This document shows, in pieces, positions 1-12,215 of a stretch of 64,000 nt of DNA. The notes beneath the pieces are model-generated. The model worked only from the letters and a program-made list of their open reading frames with translations. It was not told the DNA's origin and searched no databases. The position numbers were made by a program, and so were the translations under genes. Numbering within the stretch: position 1 is the first letter of the stretch; every line of letters starts with the position of its first letter. The stretch lies in NCBI RefSeq assembly GCF_012849375.1, contig NZ_CP051684.1, positions 5,208,001 through 5,272,000 on the forward strand, given 5' to 3'. The stretch comes from Duganella dendranthematis (GTDB lineage: Bacteria > Pseudomonadota > Gammaproteobacteria > Burkholderiales > Burkholderiaceae_D).

Positions 1-1
1 G

Positions 2-1099
2 GACGCGCTGCGCCGCTGGGTGGACAAGGACTACAGCTTCGACACGCGCAAGCGCATCGTGCACTCGCCGAGCGGCGTGTCGGATGTGGCGTGGAATATG
101 CTGGCCGAGTTGGGCATGACGGCGCTGCCGGTGCCGGAAGCGCAGGGCGGCTTCAGCGGCAACGCGGTCGACATGCTGGTGGTGATGCAGGAGCTGGGCC
201 GCGGGCTGGTGGTCGAGCCGTACTTCGCCACCGTGTGGGGCGCGAAGTTCCTGCAATTGGCGGGTAACCAGCATCACCGGCTGGAAGACGTGGCCAAGGG
301 TGAACTGAAGCTGGCATGCGCGCTGGGCGAAAAACATTCCCGCTACGATCTGGCGGATATTAAAACCATCGCCGGCATCAATGGCGAAGGTTATCGCATC
401 GACGGTACCAAAACCGTGGTGATCCACGGCGGCCAGGCCGATGCGCTGATCGTCTCGGCACGCAGCGCCGGCACCCAGCGCGACACCAACGGCATCAGCC
501 TGTTCGTGGTGCCGACCGACACGCCGGGCGTGGTGATCCGCGACTACCGCACCATCGACGGCCAGCGCGCGGCGACGGTGCAGTTCAACCATGTTGCGGT
601 GCCGGCCTCGGCGCTGCTGAGCAAGCTGGGCGGCGGCTGGGACATGCTGGAAGAAGCCGCCGACTACGGCGTCAGCCTGTTGTGCGCGGAAGCGGTGGGG
701 GCGATGGAAGCGCTGTTCAACGCCACGCTGGAGTATGTGAAAACGCGCAAACAGTTCGGCCTCGCTATCGGCAGTTTCCAGGCCTTGCAGCATCGGATGG
801 CGGATATGTATATCCACCTGGAACAGGCGCGCTCCATGGCAATGCTGGTGGCGGCGCGCATGGTGTGCGATGCCGAGGAGCGGCGGCGGGTGGCGTCGGC
901 TGCCAAGGTGCGCATCGGCCAGGCGGCCAAGTTCATCGGCCAGCAGGCGGTGCAGCTGCACGGCGGCATGGGCGTCACCGACGAACTGCCGGCCGCGCAC
1001 CACTTCAAGCGCTTGACCATGATTGAGCTGACGCTGGGGGATGTGGATCATCACCTGGAGCGCTTTACGGCGCAGCGGGGGTTCCAGCAGCATTCCTAA
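2..1099 (+). CDS. Acyl-CoA dehydrogenase, 5' end cut by window
   Basis: FAD-dependent oxidation of an acyl-CoA to the enoyl-CoA is the family reaction. About 365 residues are visible. The reading frame is open to the left edge, so the GTG at 20 is probably internal and the true start lies outside the window. Family features seen are the C-terminal helical part with 'RKQFG', 'SFQALQHRMADM' and the late 'QLHGGMGVTDE' segment near the flavin. The substrate cannot be told. No partner gene (such as a paired dehydrogenase or CoA transferase) is visible to the right, so the operon context must lie to the left. Confidence 0.9.
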   Translation, partial: DALRRWVDKDYSFDTRKRIVHSPSGVSDVAWNMLAELGMTALPVPEAQGGFSGNAVDMLVVMQELGRGLVVEPYFATVWGAKFLQLAGNQHHRLEDVAKGELKLACALGEKHSRYDLADIKTIAGINGEGYRIDGTKTVVIHGGQADALIVSARSAGTQRDTNGISLFVVPTDTPGVVIRDYRTIDGQRAATVQFNHVAVPASALLSKLGGGWDMLEEAADYGVSLLCAEAVGAMEALFNATLEYVKTRKQFGLAIGSFQALQHRMADMYIHLEQARSMAMLVAARMVCDAEERRRVASAAKVRIGQAAKFIGQQAVQLHGGMGVTDELPAAHHFKRLTMIELTLGDVDHHLERFTAQRGFQQHS

Positions 1100-1131
1100 G
1101 CAAACGCGCGAAACTCCGGGTCTAGTCTAAA

Positions 1132-1160
1132 TTGCAAAACAGGCAATTGACTGTTAAAGT
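1132..1160 (+). promoter_or_regulatory. Candidate sigma-70 promoter for the GFA-like gene
   Basis: TTGCAA (1132-1137) and TAAAGT (1155-1160) are separated by 17 bases, about 30 bases before the TTG start at 1190. This is pattern matching only. Confidence 0.45.
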
Positions 1161-1189
1161 TGGATGATACGGAGTCGCGTGGAGCGCAA

Positions 1190-1588
1190 TTGAAGACCTA
1201 TCATGGAAGCTGTCATTGTGGTGTAGTTCGGTTTGAGGCGGATATTGACCTCAGCCAGGGTTCTATCCGCTGTAATTGCTCGATTTGCGCCAAAGCGAGG
1301 TTTTGGCCTGCCATCGTACAGCCAAGCGCGTTTCGCTTGTTGTCGGGCGAGGCTGAGCTCACCAAATACCAATTCCTGACCAAGACGGACCAGCATCTGT
1401 TTTGCAAGCACTGCGGCATTCGTTCTTTCGGCATCGGACGCTCGCCGCGCTGGGGCGAGTTTTATGCAGTGAATCTGAGCTGCCTTGACGACGTGACCCC
1501 AGATGAACTCGTGAGTATACCGATCACTTATCTGGACGGTAAAAACGATAATTGGGAAACACCACCAGCCGAAGTTCGTCATCTTTAA
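1190..1588 (+). CDS. GFA/CENP-V-like zinc-binding protein
   Basis: A small cytoplasmic protein of about 132 residues with the cysteine pattern of the GFA (glutathione-dependent formaldehyde-activating-like, CENP-V) family: 'GSCHCG' near the N-terminus, then 'CNCSICAK', then 'CKHCGI'. These cysteines bind zinc in the family; the actual reaction of most members is unknown. I chose the TTG at 1190 because GGAG lies about six bases upstream and the product then begins 'MKTYHGSCHCG', as is usual for the family. An earlier TTG at 1160 is possible but lacks a ribosome site. Base composition is clearly less GC-rich than the flanks. Confidence 0.8.
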   Translation: MKTYHGSCHCGVVRFEADIDLSQGSIRCNCSICAKARFWPAIVQPSAFRLLSGEAELTKYQFLTKTDQHLFCKHCGIRSFGIGRSPRWGEFYAVNLSCLDDVTPDELVSIPITYLDGKNDNWETPPAEVRHL

Positions 1589-1592
1589 ATTG

Positions 1593-1655
1593 ATGAATAC
1601 AGCGAAACTTTACTTGCTGTTGCTGGGGGCGATCGCCACCTACGAGCGCGTTTGA
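1593..1655 (+). CDS. Possible 20-residue hydrophobic leader peptide
   Basis: A short frame opens with ATG and encodes 20 residues with a Leu-rich core ('KLYLLLLGAIA'). It ends in TGA, which shares its A with the ATG of the next gene (TGATG). That arrangement would allow translational coupling. There is no good ribosome binding site and the peptide is not recognised, so it may be chance or a decayed gene end. Confidence 0.25.
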   Translation: MNTAKLYLLLLGAIATYERV

Positions 1656-1957
1656 TGAGAAGAATTGTTCTAATAGTGATATTGGCTGCGTTGGCATGGA
1701 CAGGCTATAAAAAATACAGCTTTAGTTCAAAGATGCCTGCTGAAGCGATGGCATTGGCTTCTGATGTGCAGGTGGAGCCTGTACCGGCACCAAAGATTCA
1801 AATGGAAGGCGCGGCGTCGTTTGCATGTGACGGCCGCACTTTTTGCAGTCAAATGAAGTCATGCGAGGAGGCTACTTATTTTTTGCAGCACTGCCCTAAC
1901 GTCAAGATGGATGGCAATAATGACGGTATTCCATGTGAGAAGCAATGGTGCAAGTAA
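1655..1957 (+). CDS. Excalibur calcium-binding domain protein
   Basis: About 100 residues. The N-terminus is a single hydrophobic signal or anchor segment ('RRIVLIVILAALAWTGY'), followed by a short linker and a C-terminal excalibur domain of about 40 residues. That domain shows the cysteines and the Asp/Asn-rich loop 'MDGNNDGIPCE' that resembles an EF-hand calcium loop. Likely exported or membrane-anchored; the role is unknown. ATG at 1655 overlaps the stop of the short upstream frame. Base composition is lower in GC than the surroundings, like the preceding GFA-like gene, which may point to transfer. Confidence 0.75.
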   Translation: MRRIVLIVILAALAWTGYKKYSFSSKMPAEAMALASDVQVEPVPAPKIQMEGAASFACDGRTFCSQMKSCEEATYFLQHCPNVKMDGNNDGIPCEKQWCK

Positions 1958-1959
1958 AT

Positions 1960-1983
1960 GGCCTTCTGATGGAGGCCTTCTTC
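1960..1983 (+). terminator. Weak terminator-like hairpin
   Basis: GGCCTTC pairs with GGAGGCC around a TGAT loop (1960-1977), followed by TTCTTC. It starts two bases after the excalibur gene stop and lies between convergent genes. Confidence 0.4.
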
Positions 1984-2019
1984 ACGAAGGTCGGCTTGGG
2001 GCGGCAACCGCCGCTCGCG

Positions 2020-2939
2020 CTAATCCAGACTGATGCAATACCGGTTCCGCCCCGACTGTTTGGCGCGGTAGAGGTTGTTGTCAGCGATGCGGATCAGGGG
2101 GCTGGGATCGTTGCCTTCCAGCGGGGGTGTCGCAGTGGCCAGACCCATGCTCAGGGTCAGTACCGGCGCGGTCGGCGAGGCGGAGTGGGGTATCGCCAGC
2201 TTGCGCACTTCTTCCTGGATGCGGTTGGCCACCACTTCGGTGCCGTCGCTGGCCTCTTGAGGCAACAGCAGGATGAATTCCTCGCCCCCGTAGCGCGCCA
2301 GCATGTCTTGCGGGCGGCTGGCGCAGCGTTTCATGGCGGCGCTGACTTGCTGCAGGCAGGCGTCGCCGGCCTGGTGGCCGTAGTGGTCGTTGTACAGCTT
2401 GAAGTGGTCGACGTCGATCATGATCACCGACAGCGGCAGGCCGGCGCGCGCGCAGCGGCGCCATTCGGCGTCGACGGTATCGTTGAAGTTGCGGCGGTTG
2501 GCGACGCCGGTCAGGCCGTCGGTCATGCTCAGTTCGCGCATGGCGTCGGCCTGGCGTTTGATCGTCAATTGGCTGCGTACCCGCGCGCGCACCACGGCGA
2601 CGTTGAACGGTTTGCTGATGAAGTCGACCGCACCGGCTTCCAGCGCCCGCGTTTCATCTTCCGGCTGGCTCAGCGCGGTGACGAAGATGACCGGAATGTC
2701 CTGCAACCGCGGCGAGCTGCGCAGCGCGGCCACCACTGCATAGCCGTCCATGCCCGGCATCACGGCATCCAGCAGGATCAGGTCCGGCTGCTGGTCGTGG
2801 GCAATTTGCAGCGCCTGTTCGCCGTCCAGCGCAAACAGCACTTCATGTTCTTCGCGCAGTGCGTGGTGCAGGATCTGGATGTTTTCCATGGCATCGTCGA
2901 CCACGAGAATGCGCCCGTTACGGGCCAGGTCGGTCCAAG

Positions 2940-2943
<4 letters not shown>
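2020..2943 (-). CDS. Response regulator diguanylate cyclase (REC-GGEEF)
   Basis: A 307-residue protein predicted to make cyclic di-GMP from two GTP when phosphorylated. The REC domain covers about residues 10-130, with phospho-acceptor Asp59 and Lys111 in 'ISKPF'. The GGDEF domain follows, with an intact active-site GGEEF at 219-223. An RxxD inhibitory site (RPQD, 210-213) lies exactly five residues before it, so product feedback is expected. The ATG overlaps the stop of the upstream hybrid kinase gene (ATGA), which makes that kinase the obvious phosphodonor. There is no membrane segment, so it acts in the cytoplasm. Confidence 0.95.
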
Positions 2944-7481
<4,538 letters not shown>

Positions 7482-7595
7482 GCGGTTGGCCTCAGTCTTG
7501 TGCTGGCAGCACGATAGTAGCCGAGGACAACGGTTTCAGAAAGGGCTTTTGTCGTGGACGGCGCTTGGCCGCCACATCGCCCTCGACCCGGTATG

Positions 7596-8663
7596 CTAGA
7601 TCGGCTTGCCGCAGGCGTAGGACCAGCCCAGCTCGGCCATCGGCCGCGCCATCTTGCCCGATTCCAGCGCCTGGGCGCTGGCGGCGGTGCCGTCGACGTA
7701 GCGCTTCATGATGCCTTGCATGATGCTGGCCAGGCGGAACATATTAAACGCCAGGTAGAAGTTGAAATCGCTCAGCTGGATGGTCTTGCCGGTGCGCTCG
7801 GCGTAGCGGGCGATATATTCCTGCTGCGTCGGAATGCCGAGCGCTTGCAAATCCAGGCCGGCGATGCCGCGGAACTGGCCGGGCGGAATGTGCCAGCTCA
7901 TGCAGTGGTAGGAGAAGTCGGCGAACGGGTGGCCCAGCGTCGACAGTTCCCAGTCCAGCACGGCCAGGATGCGCGGCTCGGTCGGGTGGAACAGCATGTT
8001 ATCCAGGCGGAAGTCGCCGTGTACGATGGACGTGTCGTCGCCGGGCGGGATGTGGGCCGGCAGCCAGGCGATCAGCTGGTCCATGGCCTCGATGGTTTCG
8101 GTTTGCGAGGCCAGGTACTGCTTGGTCCAGCGTTCGATCTGGCGCGCGAAGTAGTTGCCGGGCTTGCCGTAGTCGGCCAGGCCGATGGCGGCGTAGTCGG
8201 TCGTGTGCAGCTGGGCGATCACGCGGTTCAGTTCGTCGTAGATGGCGGCCCGTTCGGCGGGCGTCATGCCGGGCAGCGACTGGTCCCATAGCACGCGGCC
8301 TTCCACGCATTCCATCACGTAGAAGGCGCGTCCGATGATGGTTTCGTCGGTGCACAGCGCGTATTGTTTCGGCGCCGGGAAGCCGTGCTGTTGCAGCGCG
8401 TCCATGACGCGGTATTCGCGTTCGATGGCATGGGCGGAGGGCAGCAGCTTGTCGGCCGGTCCCGGCTTGGTGCGCAGTACATAGTGTTGTCCGCCGACGC
8501 TCAGCTTGAAAGTGGGATTGGACTGGCCGCCCTTGAATTGTTCGGCGCTCAGTTCGCCGTCCGGGTAGCCTTCCACGTGCTGGCGCAGCCAGGCGTTGAG
8601 GGCGACCGTGTCGAACTGGTGGCGCGCCGAGACCGGTTTGGTGCCGATGAATTCTTCAAACAT
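7596..8663 (-). CDS. Phosphotransferase family protein (APH/choline kinase fold)
   Basis: About 355 residues with the aminoglycoside-phosphotransferase fold of the subgroup related to the kinase domain of ACAD10/11, often linked to acyl-CoA catabolism. Visible are the nucleotide-binding N-lobe, the catalytic loop 'VHGDFRLDNML' and the following 'VLDWELSTLG' metal-binding motif. The ATG at 8663 is preceded by AGGAG at good distance. A longer frame upstream runs through an inverted repeat and is not used. Substrate unknown. The acyl-CoA dehydrogenase at the left edge is not adjacent, so a shared pathway is only a guess. Confidence 0.85.
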   Translation of the reverse strand: MFEEFIGTKPVSARHQFDTVALNAWLRQHVEGYPDGELSAEQFKGGQSNPTFKLSVGGQHYVLRTKPGPADKLLPSAHAIEREYRVMDALQQHGFPAPKQYALCTDETIIGRAFYVMECVEGRVLWDQSLPGMTPAERAAIYDELNRVIAQLHTTDYAAIGLADYGKPGNYFARQIERWTKQYLASQTETIEAMDQLIAWLPAHIPPGDDTSIVHGDFRLDNMLFHPTEPRILAVLDWELSTLGHPFADFSYHCMSWHIPPGQFRGIAGLDLQALGIPTQQEYIARYAERTGKTIQLSDFNFYLAFNMFRLASIMQGIMKRYVDGTAASAQALESGKMARPMAELGWSYACGKPI

Positions 8664-8679
8664 GCTGTCTCCTGCTGGC

Positions 8680-8776
8680 GGCCGCTTTAAAAAGTCCACA
8701 GCTTCGTTGCGGCTCCTTGCCGTGCAGGCGCACTGTCTTCGTCGCCACGCCTCGCTGTGCACTTTTTAAAGCGGCC
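8680..8776. repeat. 97-bp element bounded by 22-bp inverted repeats
   Basis: The left arm (8680-8701) begins GGCCGCTTTAAAAAGT. The right arm (8755-8776) ends ACTTTTTAAAGCGGCC. The arms are complementary over 22 positions with one mismatch, around a 53-base GC-rich loop. The element lies in the 5' leader of the phosphotransferase gene, right before its ribosome binding site, and downstream of the leftward pilus-like operon. It could be a REP/MITE-like repeat, a terminator or a leader structure. Confidence 0.75.
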
Positions 8777-8800
8777 TTTGTTGGTGGTGACAGCCATTCT

Positions 8801-8832
8801 AGATTAAAAAAGTACGATTGTGCTTTTAATCT
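8801..8832 (-). terminator. Small A/T-rich hairpin after the last pseudopilin gene
   Basis: AGATTAAAA (8801-8809) and TTTTAATCT (8824-8832) are perfect 9-base complements around a 14-base loop that also contains part of a T run. On the minus strand the hairpin starts right at the stop codon of the pseudopilin gene. It is an unusual terminator because the stem itself is A/T-rich. Confidence 0.35.
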
Positions 8833-9395
8833 TAGAAGAACACGGCGGTGCGTTGGATCACGCTGCCGTTGTTGGTGTAGGCGCCGGTGGCGCGTACCGA
8901 GCCGGTGTTGTATTTGCCGTCATCCAGCTTGCTATCGAGCTGTTCGGCGAACGAGTCGGGCAGGTTGTCGAGGCGGATGCCGTTGCCGCCGCGACCGGCC
9001 ACCACGTCGTTGTAGATGTAGACCGCGCCGCCCTGTGCGCTGGTCATGAAGTCGCTGGTGCCGTTGTAGGAACCGGTGATGAAGCCGGCCAGCGCCAGGT
9101 GTTGCGGGGCCAGCAGGTATTCGCCGATCTGGCCGTCGCCGTTGCCGTTGCCGGTGGCGCCGGGTGCGTGCACGGTGCCTTGCACGTCGTCGCCGGGCAG
9201 GGCGCGGAATTTATCTTGATAGGCGTTGACGGCGGCAGTCAGCGAGGTCGATTGCTGGATGATGTTCTTGACGCGGGCGCTGTCGATCAGCCCCTGGCCT
9301 TTGAGCACGCCGCCCAGCAGCAGGCCGATGATGACCAGTACGATGGCGATTTCCACCAGGGTAAAGCCGCGTTGGCGTGCGAATTGTGGGCGCAT
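8832..9395 (-). CDS. Pseudopilin-like prepilin of the leftward machine
   Basis: A 187-residue prepilin. A 10-residue basic leader ends in Gly, followed by 'FTLVEIAIVLVIIGLLLGG': the prepilin peptidase site, Glu5 and the hydrophobic N-terminal helix of type IV pilins and type II pseudopilins. The C-terminal region is a small globular domain with Gly- and Asn-rich loops ('GATGNGNGDGQIG'). The helix is almost identical to that of the other prepilin of this operon (10979-11692). It is the last gene of the leftward cluster, 40 bases after the preceding gene. No prepilin peptidase gene is present in the window, so one must be supplied from elsewhere. Confidence 0.88.
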   Translation of the reverse strand: MRPQFARQRGFTLVEIAIVLVIIGLLLGGVLKGQGLIDSARVKNIIQQSTSLTAAVNAYQDKFRALPGDDVQGTVHAPGATGNGNGDGQIGEYLLAPQHLALAGFITGSYNGTSDFMTSAQGGAVYIYNDVVAGRGGNGIRLDNLPDSFAEQLDSKLDDGKYNTGSVRATGAYTNNGSVIQRTAVFF

Positions 9396-9435
9396 GGGAA
9401 ATCCTTTCTGATGATGGCTCGTAGTATAGCAAGCG

Positions 9436-10206
9436 CTAGTGTTTTTGGTTGAGTTGGTCGAGGCGCGCGGCCAGGAATTTGAGCTCGTTGGGATCGGTGA
9501 TCTGGCCGCTTTGCAGCAGGCCGCCGATCAGCGCGCGTGCGGCGTCCAGTTCGTTCATGTCTTCGGCGATGAAGATTTCCAGTTCCCTGGCCCAGGCGGG
9601 GACGTTGGGGCCGGTGGCTTGCATGCGGATGGCGGCGGCGTAGCGGCGCGCCAGCGGCAGATCGTGCAGGCGGTGCTTGGCGACCAACGCGGCGTGGGCC
9701 AGCCATGGCCAGCGGCGGTTGGGGTCTTCGGTGAAGCGGGCGTAGACGAAGTCCAGCATCAGGCGCGCGCGCGCCGGGTCGCTGACGGCGCCATAGACTT
9801 CGCTCGCGGCCAGCAGCGGGTATTGGCTGCGCGGGTCGAGGTCCAGCACGCGCTGCAGCCAGAGCGCAACTTTGACGTAATCGAGGTTGCGCCAGGCGAT
9901 GCTGACGCCAGCTTGTTCGTCGAAGCCCTGGACGTACAGCATGGTGGCTTTGGACAGGGCGACCGGGTCGCCCAGCGCGGCCAGTTGCAGCGTGGCCAGC
10001 GACGGTGCCGGCGGCAGGTCGCGCGCGCGCGCGCGGACAGGCGGACGGCTGGCTTGCCAGAGGATTTGCAGCGTCAGCGCAAACAGCACGGCCCACAGCA
10101 CACGGCGCGGCGCGGCGCGCTGTGCTGCGTGGCGCGATGCCGCTTGGGCGGGGCTGATTGCTCCGGCTGTGGCGGCTGGATCGGGAGGCGGTGTGGCGGA
10201 CGGCAT
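9436..10206 (-). CDS. Unknown membrane-anchored helical-repeat protein in pilus-like operon
   Basis: A 256-residue protein I do not recognise. A Pro/Ala-rich N-terminus is followed by one membrane segment (about residues 34-53, 'VLWAVLFALTLQILW'). The rest is an all-helical domain with the spacing of TPR-like repeats ('VALWLQRVLDLDPRSQYPLLAASEVY' region). It lies 8 bases after the ABC permease gene and before the last pseudopilin, so it is probably co-expressed with the machine. The predicted topology puts the helical domain outside the inner membrane. A scaffold or partner-binding role is inference. Confidence 0.7.
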   Translation of the reverse strand: MPSATPPPDPAATAGAISPAQAASRHAAQRAAPRRVLWAVLFALTLQILWQASRPPVRARARDLPPAPSLATLQLAALGDPVALSKATMLYVQGFDEQAGVSIAWRNLDYVKVALWLQRVLDLDPRSQYPLLAASEVYGAVSDPARARLMLDFVYARFTEDPNRRWPWLAHAALVAKHRLHDLPLARRYAAAIRMQATGPNVPAWARELEIFIAEDMNELDAARALIGGLLQSGQITDPNELKFLAARLDQLNQKH

Positions 10207-10214
10207 GTGCGGCC

Positions 10215-10982
10215 TCAGATGGCTTTGCGGTGCAGGTCGAACAGCGCGGCGGCGGCCATCAGGGCGACGTAGATGGCGGTTTGCGCGGCGATGGTCGCGA
10301 GGTCGGCACCGCTGCCGCTGTGGTACACCAGCCAGTCGCTGCGCGTGAACTGGTCCAGATGCGGCAGCAGCAGCGCCAGGCCGTCAATGCCGGTGTTGAG
10401 CATTTGCTGGCCGCCGCTTTGCACGATGCCGGCGCCATGCCCCAGCAACTGCAACGCGCCGATTACGCGCGCCAGCAGATAAAACGCAAACGACGCCGCC
10501 AATGCCGGCAGCACCTGGTTCAGCGTCAGCATGCACAACACGCTGAACGCCGCGACGATCCAGCATTCGCACAACAGCGAAAACGCCCACAGCGCGGCTT
10601 GCTCGGGCGGCGCAAAGCACAGTCCCAGCGCGCCAAACAGCAACGCCGGCAGCACCGCCAGCGCGCCAAATCCGGCCAGTTTGCCGAACAAATAAACCGC
10701 GCGCGGCATCGGCAACGCCATCAGCAATTCGAGTCCTTTGTCATTGGCCTCGCGCGCCATGCTGGTGATGACAAAGGTCGCCACCAAGAACACTGCCGCG
10801 AAGCGCAGCACGGCACCCAGCAAGGCCGCCTGCAATTGACGGCTCTCGGTCAGCGCTAGTTCATTCAAAAATCCGCTGACCGCGACGGCTCCGGCCATCA
10901 TCAGCAGCACAAGCCACAGCAGCCGGTTGCGCAAGGCTTCCAGCAGCGTGTAGCGGGCGATGGTGAGCGCCGGCCGCATCAT
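10215..10982 (-). CDS. ABC-2 type transporter permease
   Basis: About 255 residues with some six hydrophobic segments, of the ABC-2/NosY/CcmB-like class of permeases that work with a separate ATPase. The N-terminus 'ALTIARYTLLEALRNRLLWLV' is typical of this class. ATG at 10982 overlaps the stop of the upstream pseudopilin gene (ATGA), so it is translated as part of the pilus-like operon. The only ABC ATPase of the cluster is the first gene of the same operon, at 21863-22579, almost 11 kb upstream. They very probably form one exporter. Substrate unknown. Confidence 0.85.
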   Translation of the reverse strand: MMRPALTIARYTLLEALRNRLLWLVLLMMAGAVAVSGFLNELALTESRQLQAALLGAVLRFAAVFLVATFVITSMAREANDKGLELLMALPMPRAVYLFGKLAGFGALAVLPALLFGALGLCFAPPEQAALWAFSLLCECWIVAAFSVLCMLTLNQVLPALAASFAFYLLARVIGALQLLGHGAGIVQSGGQQMLNTGIDGLALLLPHLDQFTRSDWLVYHSGSGADLATIAAQTAIYVALMAAAALFDLHRKAI

Positions 10983-11692
10983 GGCAAGCGCTGCGCCGCG
11001 ACCATGCGGTTGTACAAAATGTTGGGCGAAATCCACAGCACCAGGTCGTCGAATGCGCCGCCTGGCGCGCGCGCGTCCTCGGCAATGTCGCGGGCGACGA
11101 GCGTGGTGCCGCCAGCTTGCAAGTTGACCTTCTCGTCGATGTTGCCGACGCCGGCGTCGGCGATCAGGGTGTCCTGGTTGCTGGTGGCGCCGTAGCCGTT
11201 GCGGCCAAACGAAATGATGGCCGCCGGAATATCGTTCATGTCGGTCGCCTGCACCAGTTGGCCGGCGGTATTGCGGGTGCCGATGGTGATGTCGCGCGGT
11301 GTCTGCAAGGTAAACGGGGTGAGCGAGTCGGTAAACGCCGGCGTGACGGAGTAGCCCATCACCCTGTCCCAGCCATCAAGCCGGCTCACGCCCAGCGTGG
11401 TCCATGGCAGGTAGCCAAAGCGCTTGTTGCAGAGGTTTCCGGTGCGGTCTTCCAGCCCATTGGTGGACGAGACGGCGGGGCAGGGCAGGTAGCCGTTGCG
11501 CAGCGCGAAGCCGAACAGCGCCTCGCGCGCATCTTCCATCGCGCGCCGGGTGTCGGTGACGCGACGCTGCTCCAGCTGCGATGCCAGCGGCGCCATCATG
11601 CCGCCGATCAGCAGGCCGACGATCAGCAGCACGATGGCGATTTCCACCAGGGTGAAGCCGGACTGGCGGCGGTGCGTGAGCCTATGGTTCAT
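10979..11692 (-). CDS. Large pseudopilin of the leftward machine
   Basis: A 237-residue prepilin. A 12-residue leader ends in Ser-Gly, then the mature N-terminus 'FTLVEIAIVLLIVGLLIGG' with Glu5. The globular part contains two cysteines ('YLPCP' and 'NLCNKRFGYLPW') that could form a disulfide. The C-terminal 'DDLVLWISPNIL' resembles minor pseudopilins annotated as type II secretion G/H-like proteins. The start overlaps the end of the MshK-like gene by 11 bases and the stop overlaps the ABC permease start by 4. It may be the main fibre subunit or a minor one; with only two prepilins in the cluster this cannot be decided. Confidence 0.88.
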   Translation of the reverse strand: MNHRLTHRRQSGFTLVEIAIVLLIVGLLIGGMMAPLASQLEQRRVTDTRRAMEDAREALFGFALRNGYLPCPAVSSTNGLEDRTGNLCNKRFGYLPWTTLGVSRLDGWDRVMGYSVTPAFTDSLTPFTLQTPRDITIGTRNTAGQLVQATDMNDIPAAIISFGRNGYGATSNQDTLIADAGVGNIDEKVNLQAGGTTLVARDIAEDARAPGGAFDDLVLWISPNILYNRMVAAQRLP

Positions 11693-12215
11693 TGATGTCC
11701 TTGATGCGGCCTTCCGTCAGGTCGTAGCGCTGGCCGGCTTTGAGGATGATCTTTTTCCCGGACGGCAGCGTGACCGTGACATTCGGCGTGGCTGCGCCGG
11801 GGCGCTGCGAGGTGCTTTTCTGCGCGCCGTACTGCGGCTCATCGTTGAGCCACACGGTGGTGCGGTTGTCGCTTCGACGCAGCACGCCGCTCATCAGCAG
11901 CACCGGTGGCGGGGGCGGTGCTTCAGGCACGGCGGCCGCGCTGCCTGGGGCACCGGGTTGGCCGCCATTGGCTGGCGGCATACCCGGCATACCCGGCATA
12001 CCCGGCATACCCGGCATGCCGGGCTGCTGCTGCGGATCTTGCGGATTGGCTGGTGGTGCGGCGGCGCCACCACGGCTGGCTTCCATGGTGGCGCGTTCGG
12101 CCGGCGTCGAGAACAGCCGGCCCAGCGTGACTTGCGCCTGCGCGGACGACGGCAGCCAGGCGGCCAGCAATGACAGCAGCGCCGGCGCGGCGCAGAGGGC
12201 GGCGCGGCGCATCAT
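11682..12215 (-). CDS. MshK/PilP-like periplasmic protein with GMP repeats
   Basis: A 177-residue exported protein. It has a signal peptide ending near 'SSAQAQ', a Pro/Gly-rich linker containing a run of Gly-Met-Pro triplets, and a small C-terminal domain ('LLMSGVLRRSDNRTTVW...LPSGKKIILKAGQRYD'). That domain resembles MshK and the inner-membrane clamp domain of PilP/GspC. In those families it links the inner-membrane platform to the secretin. ATG at 12215 overlaps the previous stop (ATGA). The triplet run is encoded by near-perfect 9-base repeats, so its length may vary between strains. Confidence 0.75.
   Translation of the reverse strand: MMRRAALCAAPALLSLLAAWLPSSAQAQVTLGRLFSTPAERATMEASRGGAAAPPANPQDPQQQPGMPGMPGMPGMPGMPPANGGQPGAPGSAAAVPEAPPPPPVLLMSGVLRRSDNRTTVWLNDEPQYGAQKSTSQRPGAATPNVTVTLPSGKKIILKAGQRYDLTEGRIKDINEP
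11977..12021. repeat. 9-base tandem repeat, about five copies
   Basis: Four identical copies of GGCATACCC (11977-12012) plus one diverged copy (GGCATGCCG). They are in frame in the MshK-like gene and encode Gly-Met-Pro triplets. In-frame copy-number change would lengthen or shorten the periplasmic linker without breaking the gene. Confidence 0.9.

Noticed and set aside
7482..7595. Spacer between the hybrid kinase and phosphotransferase genes
   Set aside because: Holds only a short GTGCT/AGCAC hairpin and the kinase ribosome binding site; no convincing promoter or gene.
10018..10035. Run of alternating GC (possible Z-DNA or slippage tract)
   Set aside because: Short, inside coding sequence (Arg/Ala codons), and similar runs are expected at this GC content.
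11977..12021. Possible CRISPR-like repeat
   Set aside because: Units of nine bases with no spacers, in frame in a coding gene.
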